Of a stretch of DNA of 64,000 bases, positions 10,202 to 19,737 are shown in pieces. The notes below the pieces were generated by a model that saw only the letters and a program-made list of their open reading frames with translations, searched no databases and was not told the origin of the DNA. The translations under genes were made by a program, and so were the position numbers. How positions within the stretch are numbered: the stretch's first letter is position 1; every line of letters starts with the position of its first letter. The stretch comes from Pseudoxanthomonas jiangsuensis (GTDB lineage: Bacteria > Pseudomonadota > Gammaproteobacteria > Xanthomonadales > Xanthomonadaceae), in NCBI RefSeq assembly GCF_010093185.1, contig NZ_PDWL01000006.1, positions 62,001-126,000 of the forward strand, given 5' to 3'.

Positions 10202-11277
10202 TGGCCGCCGCCGACGACGCTCCGCGACAGGCGGCGCAGCGGCCTTCGCTGCCGCGGCGGCTGTTCGCCCATCCGCTGTTCTGGCCGGTGCTGGCGCTGG
10301 CCCTTCTGCTGCTCGGCAACGGCCTGCTCAATCCCGGCTTTCTCGCCCTGCAATGGCGCGATGGCCACCTCTACGGCAACCTGGTCGACATCGCCAACCG
10401 CGCCGCGCCGCTGGTGCTGGTGTCGCTGGGCATGACCCTGGTGATCGCGGTGCGCGGCCTGGACATCTCGGTCGGCGCGGTGCTGGCGATTGCCGCCACG
10501 GTCGCGGCCTGGACCCTGGGCCGGGTGCAGGGCAATGGGGGCGAGAGCCTGGCGCCGCTGTTCGCCGCGATCGCCGCCGCACTCGGCGCGGCCCTGCTGT
10601 GCGGACTGTGGAACGGCCTGCTGGTGGTGAAGCTGGGCCTGCAGCCGATCATCGCCACCCTGGTGCTGATGGTCGCCGGCCGTGGCATCGCCCAGCTGCT
10701 CAGCGACGGCCAGATCCTGACCATCTACCACGCGCCCTATGCCTTCCTCGGCGGCGGCTTCCTGCTCGGCCTGCCGTTCGCGGTGTTCGTGGCCGCGGCG
10801 GTGTTCGCGGCGTTGAAGCTGCTGCTTGACCGCACCGCGCTGGGCCTGTTCGTCAGCGCGATCGGCCACAACCCGGTGGCCGCGCACGTGGCCGGGGTGC
10901 GGGCGCGGGCGATCACCCTGGCTGCGTACGTGTTCTGCGCCTTCAGCGCCGGCCTCGCCGGGCTGCTGGTCAGCTCCAACGTCGCCAGCGCCGACGCCAA
11001 CAACGCCGGCCAGCTGCTGGAATTGGACGCGATCCTGGCGGTGGCCCTGGGCGGGACCTCGCTGGCCGGAGGCCGCTACAGCCTGGCCGGCAGCCTGGTC
11101 GGCGCGCTGATCATCCAGACCCTGACCACCACCATCTACGCGATCGGCGTGCCGCCGCAGGTCAACCTGGTGGTCAAGGCAGTGCTGGTGCTGGCGGTGC
11201 TTTTGCTGCAGTCGCCGGAGTTCCGCGCCCGGGCACGGGCGTTGGTACTGCGGCCGGCGGCCAGGGAAGGCGCATGA
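10201..11277 (+). CDS. ytfT: Sugar ABC transporter permease (YtfT-like)
   Basis: A 358-residue inner-membrane permease of the BPD_transp_2/RbsC family with about 8-10 hydrophobic helices. The conserved stretch R-G-L-D-I-S-V-G-A-V (about residues 84-93) is the ATPase-coupling/EAA-like signature of CUT2 permeases, and A-L-G-G-T-S-L-A-G-G-R-Y lies near the C-terminus. It has a hydrophilic N-terminal extension of about 20 residues. It is encoded with one-base overlap after the ATPase and four-base overlap (ATGA) before the second permease, so the two subunits are presumably made in equal amounts and form a heterodimeric channel. Confidence 0.92.
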   Translation: MAAADDAPRQAAQRPSLPRRLFAHPLFWPVLALALLLLGNGLLNPGFLALQWRDGHLYGNLVDIANRAAPLVLVSLGMTLVIAVRGLDISVGAVLAIAATVAAWTLGRVQGNGGESLAPLFAAIAAALGAALLCGLWNGLLVVKLGLQPIIATLVLMVAGRGIAQLLSDGQILTIYHAPYAFLGGGFLLGLPFAVFVAAAVFAALKLLLDRTALGLFVSAIGHNPVAAHVAGVRARAITLAAYVFCAFSAGLAGLLVSSNVASADANNAGQLLELDAILAVALGGTSLAGGRYSLAGSLVGALIIQTLTTTIYAIGVPPQVNLVVKAVLVLAVLLLQSPEFRARARALVLRPAAREGA

Positions 11278-12281
11278 GCGGTGCCGTCGCCACGGCGCGG
11301 CCAGCGCCGGCCCGCCGCCGGCCCTGGCGCGACCCGCGCCGGCTGGCGCTGGCGGTGACCATCGCCCTGTTCGTGGCCATGTCCGCCGCCGGCGGGGTGC
11401 TGTACGAGGGCTTCCTGTCGCCGCAGGTATTCCTCAACCTGTTCATCGACAACGCCTTCCTGCTGGTGGTGGCGGTGGGCATGACCTTCGTGATCCTGAC
11501 CGGCGGGATCGACCTGTCGGTGGGCGCGGTGATCGCCTTCAGCACGGTGCTGCTGGCGGCGCTGGTCGAGCGCCACGGCTGGCATCCGCTGCCGGCGATC
11601 GCCGTGGTCCTGGCGCTGGGCACCGGCTTCGGCGCGCTGATGGGGACGCTGATCCAGCGCTACCGGCTGCAGCCGTTCGTGGTCACGCTCGCGGGCATGT
11701 TCCTGGCCCGCGGCGCGGCCACCCTGGTGAGCGTGGACTCGATCGACATCGCCCATCCCTTCCACGTCGCGGTAGCCAACTGGCGGCTGCCGCTGGGCGG
11801 CGGCGCTTCGCTCTCGGCCGGGGCGCTGGTCGCGCTGGCGGTGGTGGCGGCCGGGGCGGTGCTGGCGGGCATGACCCGCTTCGGCCGCAGCGTGTACGCG
11901 ATCGGCGGCAGCGAGCATTCGGCCCTGCTGATGGGCCTGCCAGTGACTTCGGTGCTGGTGCGGGTATACGCGCTGAGCGGCTTCTGCTCGGCCCTGGCCG
12001 GGGTGCTGTACACGTTCTACATGCTCAGCGGCTACAGCCTGCACGCCAGCGGCCTGGAGCTGGACGCGATCGCCGCGGTGGTGATCGGCGGCACCCTGCT
12101 GGCCGGCGGCCAGGGCTACGTCATCGGTACCGTGTTCGGGGTGCTGATCCTGGGCCTGATCCAGACCCTGATCGCCTTCGACGGCACCCTCAGCTCGTGG
12201 TGGACGAAGATCGCCATCGGCGCCCTGCTGCTGGCGTTCTGCCTGCTGCAGCGGCTGCTTGCCCGGGTGCGGACAGCGTGA
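11274..12281 (+). CDS. yjfF: Second sugar ABC transporter permease (YjfF-like)
   Basis: A 335-residue permease of the same family, with T-G-G-I-D-L-S-V-G-A-V at about residues 77-87 and G-G-T-L-L-A-G-G-Q-G-Y towards the end. The length matches YjfF (about 331 residues). Two non-identical permeases per system are characteristic of the YtfQRT-YjfF/AraUVWZ importers rather than ribose or xylose systems, which use one permease as a homodimer. This supports a furanose substrate. The start overlaps the preceding stop (ATGA) and its own stop overlaps the start of the GH43 gene (GTGA). Confidence 0.92.
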   Translation: MSGAVATARPAPARRRPWRDPRRLALAVTIALFVAMSAAGGVLYEGFLSPQVFLNLFIDNAFLLVVAVGMTFVILTGGIDLSVGAVIAFSTVLLAALVERHGWHPLPAIAVVLALGTGFGALMGTLIQRYRLQPFVVTLAGMFLARGAATLVSVDSIDIAHPFHVAVANWRLPLGGGASLSAGALVALAVVAAGAVLAGMTRFGRSVYAIGGSEHSALLMGLPVTSVLVRVYALSGFCSALAGVLYTFYMLSGYSLHASGLELDAIAAVVIGGTLLAGGQGYVIGTVFGVLILGLIQTLIAFDGTLSSWWTKIAIGALLLAFCLLQRLLARVRTA

Positions 12282-14386
12282 GCGCGCGCATGGTCGTCGC
12301 GCGCCTGCTGCTGGCCACCCTGCCGGCCTGGGGGCCGGTGCAGGCCCTGGCAGCGGCCACGACCTGGATGGCCGACAACGGCAACGGCACCTACACCAAC
12401 CCCCTGTTCCACGATGAGTTCTCCGATCCGGACATCATCCGGGTCGGCGACTGGTTCTACATGACCGGTACCACCATGCACGCGGTGCCGGGCCTGCCGG
12501 TGCTGCGGTCGCGCGACCTGGTGAACTGGCAGTTCCTGGTCTACGCAATGCCCGACTTCCCGGCGGGCCCGGAGTACCGGCTGGAGCAGGGCCTGGACGT
12601 CTACGGCCAGGGCATCTGGGCGCCGAGCCTGCGCTACCACGACGGCGTGTTCCATATCTTCGCCAACATCAACGGGCGCGGGCTGCAGGTGTTGCGGGCC
12701 ACCAATCCTGCCGGACCGTGGACGCGCACCGCGATGGACCGCAACCTTCACGACCTGTCGGTGCTGTTCGACGATGACGGCCGGGTCTGGGCGGTGTTCG
12801 ACTACAACGAAGTACGCCTGGTCGAACTCGAGCCAGACCTGAGCGGCGTGGTCCAGGGCAGCGAGCGGGTGATCATCCCGGCCGGCAACGGCATGGGCGA
12901 GGGCCATCACTTCTACAAGGTGGACGGGCGCTATTACATCATCAGCGCCAACTACGCGCCGGTGGGGCGGATGCAGGCCGCTCGCGCCGAGCGCCTGGAC
13001 GGTCCCTGGGAGACGGTGGCCATCAGCGCCAGCGAGACCTCGGGCACCCAGCGCGGCTGGTGGGAAGATGGCGTGGGCCAGCGCACGCCGGTGCCCACCG
13101 GCGCCACCGCGTTCTCGATGCACAAGCCCGGGCCCAACGAGATGGGGGCGGTGCCGCTGCACCAGGGCGGGATCGTCCAGCTCCCGAACGGCGACTGGTG
13201 GGGCTTCTCGATGATGGACCTCAAGTCCGTCGGCCGCACCACCTTCCTCTCGCCGGTGACCTGGCACCAGGGCTGGCCGTATTTCGGCATCGCTGGAAAC
13301 CTCGGCCGCAGCCCGCGTACCTGGTTCAAGCCGGACGTGGGCGTGGCGACCGGCCCGCACGCCACCTACGTGCGCAGCGACGATTTCTCCGGCCCGCGGC
13401 TGGCGGCGGTGTGGCAGTGGAACCATGAGCCGGTGCCCGGGAAGTGGTCGCTGGCCGACAAGCCAGGCTCGCTGCGCCTGCACGCGCTGCCGGCGCGCGA
13501 CTTCCTGTGGGCGCGCAACACCCTGACCCAGCGCGTGATCGGGCCCGAATCCGTGGCCACGGCCGTGCTCGATCCATCGGGCATGCGGCCTGGCGACATC
13601 GCCGGCCTGGGCTTGCTGAACATGCCCGCGGCCTGGCTGGGCGTGGTCCGCGGCGCGGACGGCGCGGTGCTGCGCTGGTATGCCCAGCACGGCGACCGGC
13701 GGGTCGAGGTGTCTTTGCCGCCGGGCAGGCTGCACCTGCGCGCCAGCGGCGACTACGAGGACGATCTGGCGCGCTTTTCCTACAGCCTGGACGGGGAGCA
13801 TTACCAGGCCATCGGCGAGCCGGTGCGCCTGCCCTACCAGCTCAAGACCTTCCAGGGCACGCGCTATGCGCTGTTCGCCTTCAGCACCACCGGCGGTGAA
13901 GGCGGCCATGCCGATTTCGAGGACTTCCGCGTGGACGAGCCGCTGGCCGACCGCTCGCGCAACATTCCCTTCGGTCAGGTGGTTTCGCTTTCCAATCTCG
14001 GCGACGGCAGCGTGGCGCGGGCGCATCCGCTGGGCGTGCTGCAGCCGGTGGCGGCCGGATCGGCCGAGGCGACGGCAGTGGGGGCGCGCTTCCGGGTCCA
14101 CGATCGGGGCCGCGGCCGGGTCGCGCTGGAGGCGCTGGACGGCAGCGGCTTCCTGACCGTGGTCGGGATCGGCCTGTCGGCCGACGTGCGCCTGCTGCCG
14201 GAGTCGGTCGACAGCCTGTTCGTGTGGCAGGACCTGCTGCGCGGGAAATGCATGCTGCTGTCGCTGAAGACCGGTCGCTACCTGGGCATCGTTCCCGGCA
14301 GCGGTGAACCATACGCCGCCGACCGGCCCGGCGCCCACCCCGATCGTCGCGACGGCAGCGTACTGCGATGGACGGTCGCTCCCTGA
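12278..14386 (+). CDS. Secreted glycoside hydrolase family 43, probable alpha-L-arabinofuranosidase/beta-xylosidase
   Basis: About 702 residues from the GTG that overlaps the preceding TGA (GTGA); an ATG four codons later (12290) is an alternative. A hydrophobic signal ending near A-L-A-A-A leads into a five-bladed-propeller GH43 domain. The general base is probably the Asp in F-S-D-P-D-I-I-R, and the general acid the Glu in G-M-G-E-G-H-H-F-Y-K. A DUF1349-like beta-sandwich follows (about residues 360-550), then a C-terminal region of about 140 residues that could be a beta-trefoil-type sugar-binding domain (inferred from size and spacing only). It supplies arabinofuranose or xylose to the importer. 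Being coupled to a permease gene is unusual for an exported enzyme. Confidence 0.85.
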   Translation: MSARMVVARLLLATLPAWGPVQALAAATTWMADNGNGTYTNPLFHDEFSDPDIIRVGDWFYMTGTTMHAVPGLPVLRSRDLVNWQFLVYAMPDFPAGPEYRLEQGLDVYGQGIWAPSLRYHDGVFHIFANINGRGLQVLRATNPAGPWTRTAMDRNLHDLSVLFDDDGRVWAVFDYNEVRLVELEPDLSGVVQGSERVIIPAGNGMGEGHHFYKVDGRYYIISANYAPVGRMQAARAERLDGPWETVAISASETSGTQRGWWEDGVGQRTPVPTGATAFSMHKPGPNEMGAVPLHQGGIVQLPNGDWWGFSMMDLKSVGRTTFLSPVTWHQGWPYFGIAGNLGRSPRTWFKPDVGVATGPHATYVRSDDFSGPRLAAVWQWNHEPVPGKWSLADKPGSLRLHALPARDFLWARNTLTQRVIGPESVATAVLDPSGMRPGDIAGLGLLNMPAAWLGVVRGADGAVLRWYAQHGDRRVEVSLPPGRLHLRASGDYEDDLARFSYSLDGEHYQAIGEPVRLPYQLKTFQGTRYALFAFSTTGGEGGHADFEDFRVDEPLADRSRNIPFGQVVSLSNLGDGSVARAHPLGVLQPVAAGSAEATAVGARFRVHDRGRGRVALEALDGSGFLTVVGIGLSADVRLLPESVDSLFVWQDLLRGKCMLLSLKTGRYLGIVPGSGEPYAADRPGAHPDRRDGSVLRWTVAP

Positions 14387-14431
14387 CGACCGACGCCCGG
14401 CCGCATTCAACGGGGATGCGCCGCGACTGCC

Positions 14432-14437
14432 TATAAT
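14432..14437 (+). promoter_or_regulatory. Consensus -10 hexamer upstream of the ECF sigma gene
   Basis: A perfect TATAAT lies 50 bp before the sigma-factor ATG, in the 100-bp gap after the GH43 gene. The best -35 candidate, TTCAAC at 14406-14411, is at a poor spacing of 20, so the promoter may be weak or need an activator. Confidence 0.45.
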
Positions 14438-14486
14438 CGCCGTGCAACCCGGCGCGTTCGTGCCTGCGCCCGCTCTCCCACGGGGT

Positions 14487-15053
14487 ATGGATTTGTCCGA
14501 CGACATCACCCGACTGCTGCATTCCTGGCGAGCCGGCGACCTGCAGGCGCGCGAATCCCTGTTCGACGCGGTCTACGCGATGCTGCGCGACATGGCCGCC
14601 TCGCGCCTGGGATCGCCGCGCGACGACCTGACCCTGCGCCCGACCTCGCTGGTCCACGAGGCGCTGCTGCGCATGCTCGGCCGCGACGTCGGCTTCGCCG
14701 ACCGCGCCCACTTCTTCGCCCTGGTGGCGCTGAAGATGCGCGCGGTGCTGGTGGACTACGCGCGCTCGCACGTGGCGGCCAAGCGCGGCGGCGGCGCGGT
14801 CAACGTCACCCTGTCACACGTGGACGCCGGCGGCGTCCACCGCGAGGACATCGGCGACTACGACGTGCTGGCCCTGCACCAGGCGCTGGAGCGGCTCAGC
14901 GGCTACGACGAGCGCGCCGGCCGCGCGGTCGAGCTGGCCTACTTCGGCGGCATGTCGCACGAGGAGATCGCCACGGTGCTGGAGGTCTCCGTGCCCACGG
15001 TGGATCGCGACCTGCGCTTCGCCAAGGCCTGGCTCAACCGCCAGCTCACCTGA
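14487..15053 (+). CDS. ECF-family RNA polymerase sigma factor (PF07638 type) with non-canonical region 2.2
   Basis: A 188-residue sigma-70-like factor made only of regions 2 and 4. Region 4 shows M-S-H-E-E-I-A-T-V-L-E-V-S-V-P-T-V-D-R-D. The ATG at 14487 follows a GGGG box and begins just before sigma region 2. In most ECF factors region 2.2 has an acidic D-A-E-D motif before L-V-Q-E; here the corresponding stretch is L-R-P-T-S-L-V-H-E, with Thr53/Ser54 and no acidic residues. This matches ECF43-type factors encoded beside Ser/Thr kinases, in which Thr phosphorylation supplies the missing charge. The kinase gene follows 25 bp downstream. No anti-sigma gene is present. Confidence 0.88.
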   Translation: MDLSDDITRLLHSWRAGDLQARESLFDAVYAMLRDMAASRLGSPRDDLTLRPTSLVHEALLRMLGRDVGFADRAHFFALVALKMRAVLVDYARSHVAAKRGGGAVNVTLSHVDAGGVHREDIGDYDVLALHQALERLSGYDERAGRAVELAYFGGMSHEEIATVLEVSVPTVDRDLRFAKAWLNRQLT

Positions 15054-15078
15054 CGGCCGGCATCATGGGGGGAAGGGG

Positions 15079-17841
15079 ATGGACGACGACCGCTGGCAGC
15101 AACTGCGCGAACTGTTCGATGCGGTCTGCGACCTGCCGCCCGACGCCTGGCGCGGCGAGCTGGAGCGCCTGACCCAGGACCCGGAGCTGCTGCGCGAGAC
15201 CCTGGACCTGCTGCAGGCGCAGACCTCGACCCTGGAGCGCGCACGGGCGCCGCTGGACGGTCTGCTGGCGCGCATCGCCGGGCCGGAACTGCAGCCGGGC
15301 GACACCCTCGGCCCATGGCGGCTGACCGAGCGCCTGGCCTCCGGCGGCATGGGCGTGGTCTACGCCGCCGAGCGCGCCGACGACCTCTACGCGCGCAAGG
15401 TCGCGGTCAAGCTCCTGCGCGGCCTGGCCGACCCGCGCACCGCCCAGCGCCTGGCCGAGGAACGGCGGATCCTGGCCAGCCTGCAGCATCCCAACATCGC
15501 CCGCCTGTACGACGGCGGCACCACCGCCGCCGGGCTGCCGTACCTGGTGATGGAGTTCGTCGACGGCCAGCCGCTGGACGCCTACTGCCGCGCCCGCGCG
15601 CTGGACCTGCGCCAGCGCCTGGCGCTGTTCGTGCGCATCTGCCGCGCCGTCCAGGCCGCGCATGCGCGCCTGGTGGTCCACTGCGACCTCAAGCCCGGCA
15701 ACATCCTGGTCCGCGCCGACGGCGAGCCGGTGCTGCTGGACTTCGGCATCTCCCGCCTGCTGGACGAGGGCGGCGAGGGCGAGCGCCTGGTGTTCTGCAC
15801 TCCCGCCTACGCCGCGCCGGAGACCCTGGCCGGCGAGCCGGTCGGCATGGCCAGCGATGTGTTCAGCCTCGGCGTCCTGCTGCTGGAGCTGCTGGCCGAC
15901 CGCAACGTCGAGCGCGGCGCCGACGACCGCGCCCGGCCGTTGCCTGCGCCCAGCCAGTGGGCAGCGCCGGCTTGTCACTGGCGCGCGCGCCTGCGCGGCG
16001 ACCCGGACGCGATCGTGGCCCGGGCCTGCGCGCTGGATGCCGCGGCCCGCTACGCCTCGGTCGACGCCCTGGCCAACGACGTCCAGCGCTACCTCGACCA
16101 CCGCGCGGTGGCGGCCCGCCAGGGCGGACGGCTGTACCGGCTCGGGCGCGTCCTGCGCCGGCACTGGCAGGCGGCTTCGGTGGCGGTGCTGGTGCTGGGC
16201 CTGAGCATCGGCTTCGTCTGGCGACTGGGGGAGGAGCGCGCACGGGCGCAGGAGGAAGCGCAGGTGGCCGAGCAGGTCGGCCAGTTCATGCTGCAGGCGT
16301 TCGAGGCCGCCGACCCGCGCAAGCGCGGCAAGGGCGAGGCGGAGGCGACCGCGCGCGAGGTGCTGGATGCGGGCGCGGCGCGGATCGACACGGAACTGGC
16401 GGGTTCGCCGGCGATGCGCGCACGGGTCCAGCATGTGATCGGCCAGGCCTACATGAACGTCGGCCAGAGCCAGCGGGGCGAGGAATTGCTGCGGGTGGCG
16501 GCCGAGTCGCTGCTGACGCCGGAGGTGGACCGGCCGCTGGAGGCGGTGGCTGCGCTGAACGAGCTGGCGGTGATCCTGGCCAACGGAAGACGCGGCGAGG
16601 AGGCCGAACAGGTGGCGCGCAGGGCGCTGGCCGTGGTGGAAACGCAACCGCCAGGCGAGGAAGCATCGATCATGCGCGCCCGGGCGTTTAACTCGCTGGG
16701 CCTGGCGCTGATGAACCAGGAACGCTTCCAGCCGGCGCTCGACGCGTTCGAGGAGTCGTTGCGCCTGCGCCAGGGCACGCCCGACTGGATGCGTCGACGG
16801 GCCGTGGTCATGAACAACATCGGGCTGCTCTACCGCCGCTGGGACAAGCTGGAGCAGGCGCAGGAACTGCTGGAGCAGACGCTGGCCCTGCGGGCCGAGC
16901 TGGAGGGGGCGGAGTCTTCCGGCGTCTGGCATGCCCGCCATGCGCTGGCGATGACGATGTTCGAGCAGGGCCACCTGCGCGAGGCCGAAACCCTGCACAA
17001 GCAGAACCTGGCGCTGGCGCTGAAGCTGTTCGGCGACAACAGCGACAACACCGCCACGGTCTACAACGAACTGGCCGGCATCAGCCAGGACCTGGGCGAC
17101 TACCGCGCCGCGAGCGCCTACTACGGCCGTGCACTGGAGATCGAAGGCCGGGTGCTGGGCGAGGACAGCGCCGACTACGCGGTCACCCTCAACAACTTCG
17201 CCAGCCTGGAGGAGTCGCGCGGCAACGCGGAAGGAGCGCTGCAGATGTACCGGCGCTCCCTGGAGGTGCGCAAGGCCGTGCTGGGGCCCGACAACGGCGC
17301 CACCCTGCGCGCGGAGGCCAACCTGGGCCGGGCGCTGATGCGCCAGGGCGAACTGGCCGCGGCCGAGCCGCTGATCGGCCACGCCCTGGAAGTCTGGTCC
17401 TCGCGGCTGGAGCCCGACGCCAGGGACGTGCTGATCACCCGCCTGGGCGTGGCCGAGTGGCAGATCCGCAGCCGACGCTTCGCCGCCGCGCATGCCGCAT
17501 TGGACGAGTTGGAGCCTTTGCTGGCCGGCAAGCCGCCGCAGCTGGCGTTCCGGCGCCAGTCGCTGCTGGCCGAGCTGCTGCAGCGCGAGGGCAAGGCCGC
17601 GGAGGCGGTGCAGGCCTGGCAGCAGGCAGTGGCCATGGCCGAGGCCCAGTACGGTAGCGACACGATTTCCACCGCACGCCATCGCGTGCCGCTGGCCGAG
17701 GTCCTGCTGGAGGCCGGCCGCCCGGCGCAGGCGCGCGAGCAGGTCCGTCGCGCCGCGCCCTTGCTGCGCGAGCAGCTGGTGCCGGAATCGGAACTGCCGC
17801 TGCGGCTGGCGCGGCTGGAGTCGCGGCTGGGTGCGGGCTGA
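15079..17841 (+). CDS. Membrane Ser/Thr protein kinase with C-terminal TPR array
   Basis: A 920-residue protein. The kinase domain (about residues 80-340) has a glycine loop L-A-S-G-G-M-G-V-V-Y, Lys111 in V-A-V-K, catalytic Asp203 in H-C-D-L-K-P-G-N and D-F-G at 221-223. The usual HRD arginine is Cys202, so it is a non-RD kinase and may not need activation-loop phosphorylation. One transmembrane helix (about residues 366-386) separates it from roughly 500 residues of tetratricopeptide-like helices, expected in the periplasm. It probably phosphorylates the adjacent sigma factor, as in the PknS-EcfK pair of Xanthomonas citri, where the output is type VI secretion. No T6SS genes are visible here, so the regulon is unknown. 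Confidence 0.9.
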   Translation: MDDDRWQQLRELFDAVCDLPPDAWRGELERLTQDPELLRETLDLLQAQTSTLERARAPLDGLLARIAGPELQPGDTLGPWRLTERLASGGMGVVYAAERADDLYARKVAVKLLRGLADPRTAQRLAEERRILASLQHPNIARLYDGGTTAAGLPYLVMEFVDGQPLDAYCRARALDLRQRLALFVRICRAVQAAHARLVVHCDLKPGNILVRADGEPVLLDFGISRLLDEGGEGERLVFCTPAYAAPETLAGEPVGMASDVFSLGVLLLELLADRNVERGADDRARPLPAPSQWAAPACHWRARLRGDPDAIVARACALDAAARYASVDALANDVQRYLDHRAVAARQGGRLYRLGRVLRRHWQAASVAVLVLGLSIGFVWRLGEERARAQEEAQVAEQVGQFMLQAFEAADPRKRGKGEAEATAREVLDAGAARIDTELAGSPAMRARVQHVIGQAYMNVGQSQRGEELLRVAAESLLTPEVDRPLEAVAALNELAVILANGRRGEEAEQVARRALAVVETQPPGEEASIMRARAFNSLGLALMNQERFQPALDAFEESLRLRQGTPDWMRRRAVVMNNIGLLYRRWDKLEQAQELLEQTLALRAELEGAESSGVWHARHALAMTMFEQGHLREAETLHKQNLALALKLFGDNSDNTATVYNELAGISQDLGDYRAASAYYGRALEIEGRVLGEDSADYAVTLNNFASLEESRGNAEGALQMYRRSLEVRKAVLGPDNGATLRAEANLGRALMRQGELAAAEPLIGHALEVWSSRLEPDARDVLITRLGVAEWQIRSRRFAAAHAALDELEPLLAGKPPQLAFRRQSLLAELLQREGKAAEAVQAWQQAVAMAEAQYGSDTISTARHRVPLAEVLLEAGRPAQAREQVRRAAPLLREQLVPESELPLRLARLESRLGAG

Positions 17842-17847
17842 GTAGAC

Positions 17848-19737
17848 TCAGACTTCCAGCGACGCCAGGTCGCCCTTGGTTTCCAGCCATGCCTTGCGGT
17901 CGCCCGCCCGCTTCTTCGCCAGCAGCATGTCCATCAGCGAACGCGTCTGCTCGCCGTCGTCCACGGTCAGCTGGACCAGGCGGCGGGTGTCGGGATGGAT
18001 CGCCGACTCGCGCAGCTGCTGCGGGTTCATCTCGCCCAGGCCCTTGAAGCGGGTGACGTTGACCTGACCCTTGATTTTGTCGCGGGCGATCTTCTCCAGC
18101 AAAAGCCGCTTCTCCTCCTCGTCCAGGGCGTAGAACACCTGCTTGCCCACGTCCACGCGGAACAGCGGCGGCATCGCCACGAACACGTGGCCGGCGGCGA
18201 CCAGCGCCGGGAAGTGGCGCAGGAACAGCGCCGACAGCAGGGTGGCGATGTGCAGGCCGTCGGAGTCGGCGTCGGCCAGGATCACCACCTTGCCGTAGCG
18301 CAGGCCGGAGATGTCGTCCTTGCCCGGGTCGCAGCCGATGGCCACCGCCAGGTTGTGCACTTCCTCCGACGCCAGCACGGTGCCGCTGGCCACTTCCCAG
18401 GTGTTGAGGATCTTGCCGCGCAGCGGCAGGATCGCCTGGAAGTCCTTGTCGCGCGCCTGCTTGGCGCTGCCGCCGGCGGAGTCGCCCTCGACCAGGAACA
18501 GCTCGGTGCGCGACAGGTCCTGGCTGATGCAGTCGGCCAGCTTGCCCGGCAGGGCCGGGCCCTGGGTGACCTTCTTGCGCACCACCTGCTTCTCGGTCTT
18601 CAGCCGCGCGCTGGCGCGCTCGATCGCGAGCTGCGCGATCCGCTCGCCCAGTTCCACGTGCTGGTTGAGCCACAGGCTGAAGGCGTCGTGGGCGGCGCCC
18701 TCGATGAAGCCGGCGGCCTGGCGCGAACTCAGCCGCTCCTTGGTCTGGCCGCTGAACTGCGGGTCGGTCATCTTCAGCGAAAGCACGAAGGCGACCCGGT
18801 CCCAGACGTCCTCCGGCGCCAGCTTGACCCCGCGCGGCAGCAGGTTGCGGAAGTCGCAGAACTCGCGCAGGGCGTCGGTCAGGCCCGAGCGCAGGCCGTT
18901 GACGTGGGTGCCGTGCTGGGCGGTCGGGATCAGGTTGACGTAGCTCTCCTGCACAAGCTCGCCCTCGGGGATCCAGGCCACGGCCCAGTCCACCACCTCG
19001 GTGTCCTTCTTCAGCGCGCCGCTGAACAGCTCCGGCGGCAGCAGCTCGCGCCCGGCCAGTTCGCCCTTCAGGTAGTCGCGCAGGCCGTCCTCGAAATGCC
19101 AGCGGTCGCGCTCGCCGCTGGCCTCGTCGAACAGGGTCACGGTCAGGCCCGGGCACAGCACCGCCTTGGCCCGCAAAAGGTGGCGCAGGGCGCGCACGGC
19201 GAACTTCGGGCTGTCGAAATACTTCGGGTCCGCCCAGAAGCGCACCCGGGTGCCGGTGTTCTTCTTGCCGACCGTGCCGACCACTTCCAGCGGGGTGGCG
19301 CGGTCGCCGTTGCGGAAGGTGATCCGGTGCTCGGCGCCCTCGCGCTTGATGTGGACCTCGACCAGGGTCGACAAGGCGTTGACCACGCTCACGCCCACGC
19401 CGTGCAGGCCGCCGGAGAAGGTGTAGTTCTTGTTGCTGAACTTGCCGCCGGCGTGCAGGCGGGTGAGGATCAGTTCCACGCCCGGGATCTTCTCCTCCGG
19501 GTGGATGTCCACCGGCATGCCGCGGCCGTCGTCGGACACCTCGCAGCTGCCGTCCCTGTACAGGGTCACCTCGATTGATCTGGCATGGCCGGCCAGGGCC
19601 TCGTCCACCGCGTTGTCGATCACTTCCTGGGCCAGGTGGTTGGGCCGGGTCGTGTCGGTGTACATGCCCGGACGGCGCTTGACCGGGTCCAGGCCGGAGA
19701 GGACTTCGATGTCGGCGGCGTTGTAGCGGCTGCTCAT
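17848..19737 (-). CDS. parE: DNA topoisomerase IV subunit B
   Basis: A 629-residue type IIA topoisomerase ATPase subunit. The GHKL ATPase motifs are E-V-I-D-N-A-V-D-E-A and G-G-L-H-G-V-G; the TOPRIM motif is E-G-D-S-A-G-G-S-A-K-Q-A-R. The length fits ParE (about 630) rather than GyrB (about 800), because the GyrB insert is absent. The ATG at 19737 gives the standard M-S-x-R-Y-N-A-A-D-I-E-V-L start. It pairs with ParC (59515-61761) to decatenate daughter chromosomes. Its 3' end is only 6 bp from the convergent kinase gene, with no room for a separate terminator. Confidence 0.95.
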   Translation of the reverse strand: MSSRYNAADIEVLSGLDPVKRRPGMYTDTTRPNHLAQEVIDNAVDEALAGHARSIEVTLYRDGSCEVSDDGRGMPVDIHPEEKIPGVELILTRLHAGGKFSNKNYTFSGGLHGVGVSVVNALSTLVEVHIKREGAEHRITFRNGDRATPLEVVGTVGKKNTGTRVRFWADPKYFDSPKFAVRALRHLLRAKAVLCPGLTVTLFDEASGERDRWHFEDGLRDYLKGELAGRELLPPELFSGALKKDTEVVDWAVAWIPEGELVQESYVNLIPTAQHGTHVNGLRSGLTDALREFCDFRNLLPRGVKLAPEDVWDRVAFVLSLKMTDPQFSGQTKERLSSRQAAGFIEGAAHDAFSLWLNQHVELGERIAQLAIERASARLKTEKQVVRKKVTQGPALPGKLADCISQDLSRTELFLVEGDSAGGSAKQARDKDFQAILPLRGKILNTWEVASGTVLASEEVHNLAVAIGCDPGKDDISGLRYGKVVILADADSDGLHIATLLSALFLRHFPALVAAGHVFVAMPPLFRVDVGKQVFYALDEEEKRLLLEKIARDKIKGQVNVTRFKGLGEMNPQQLRESAIHPDTRRLVQLTVDDGEQTRSLMDMLLAKKRAGDRKAWLETKGDLASLEV

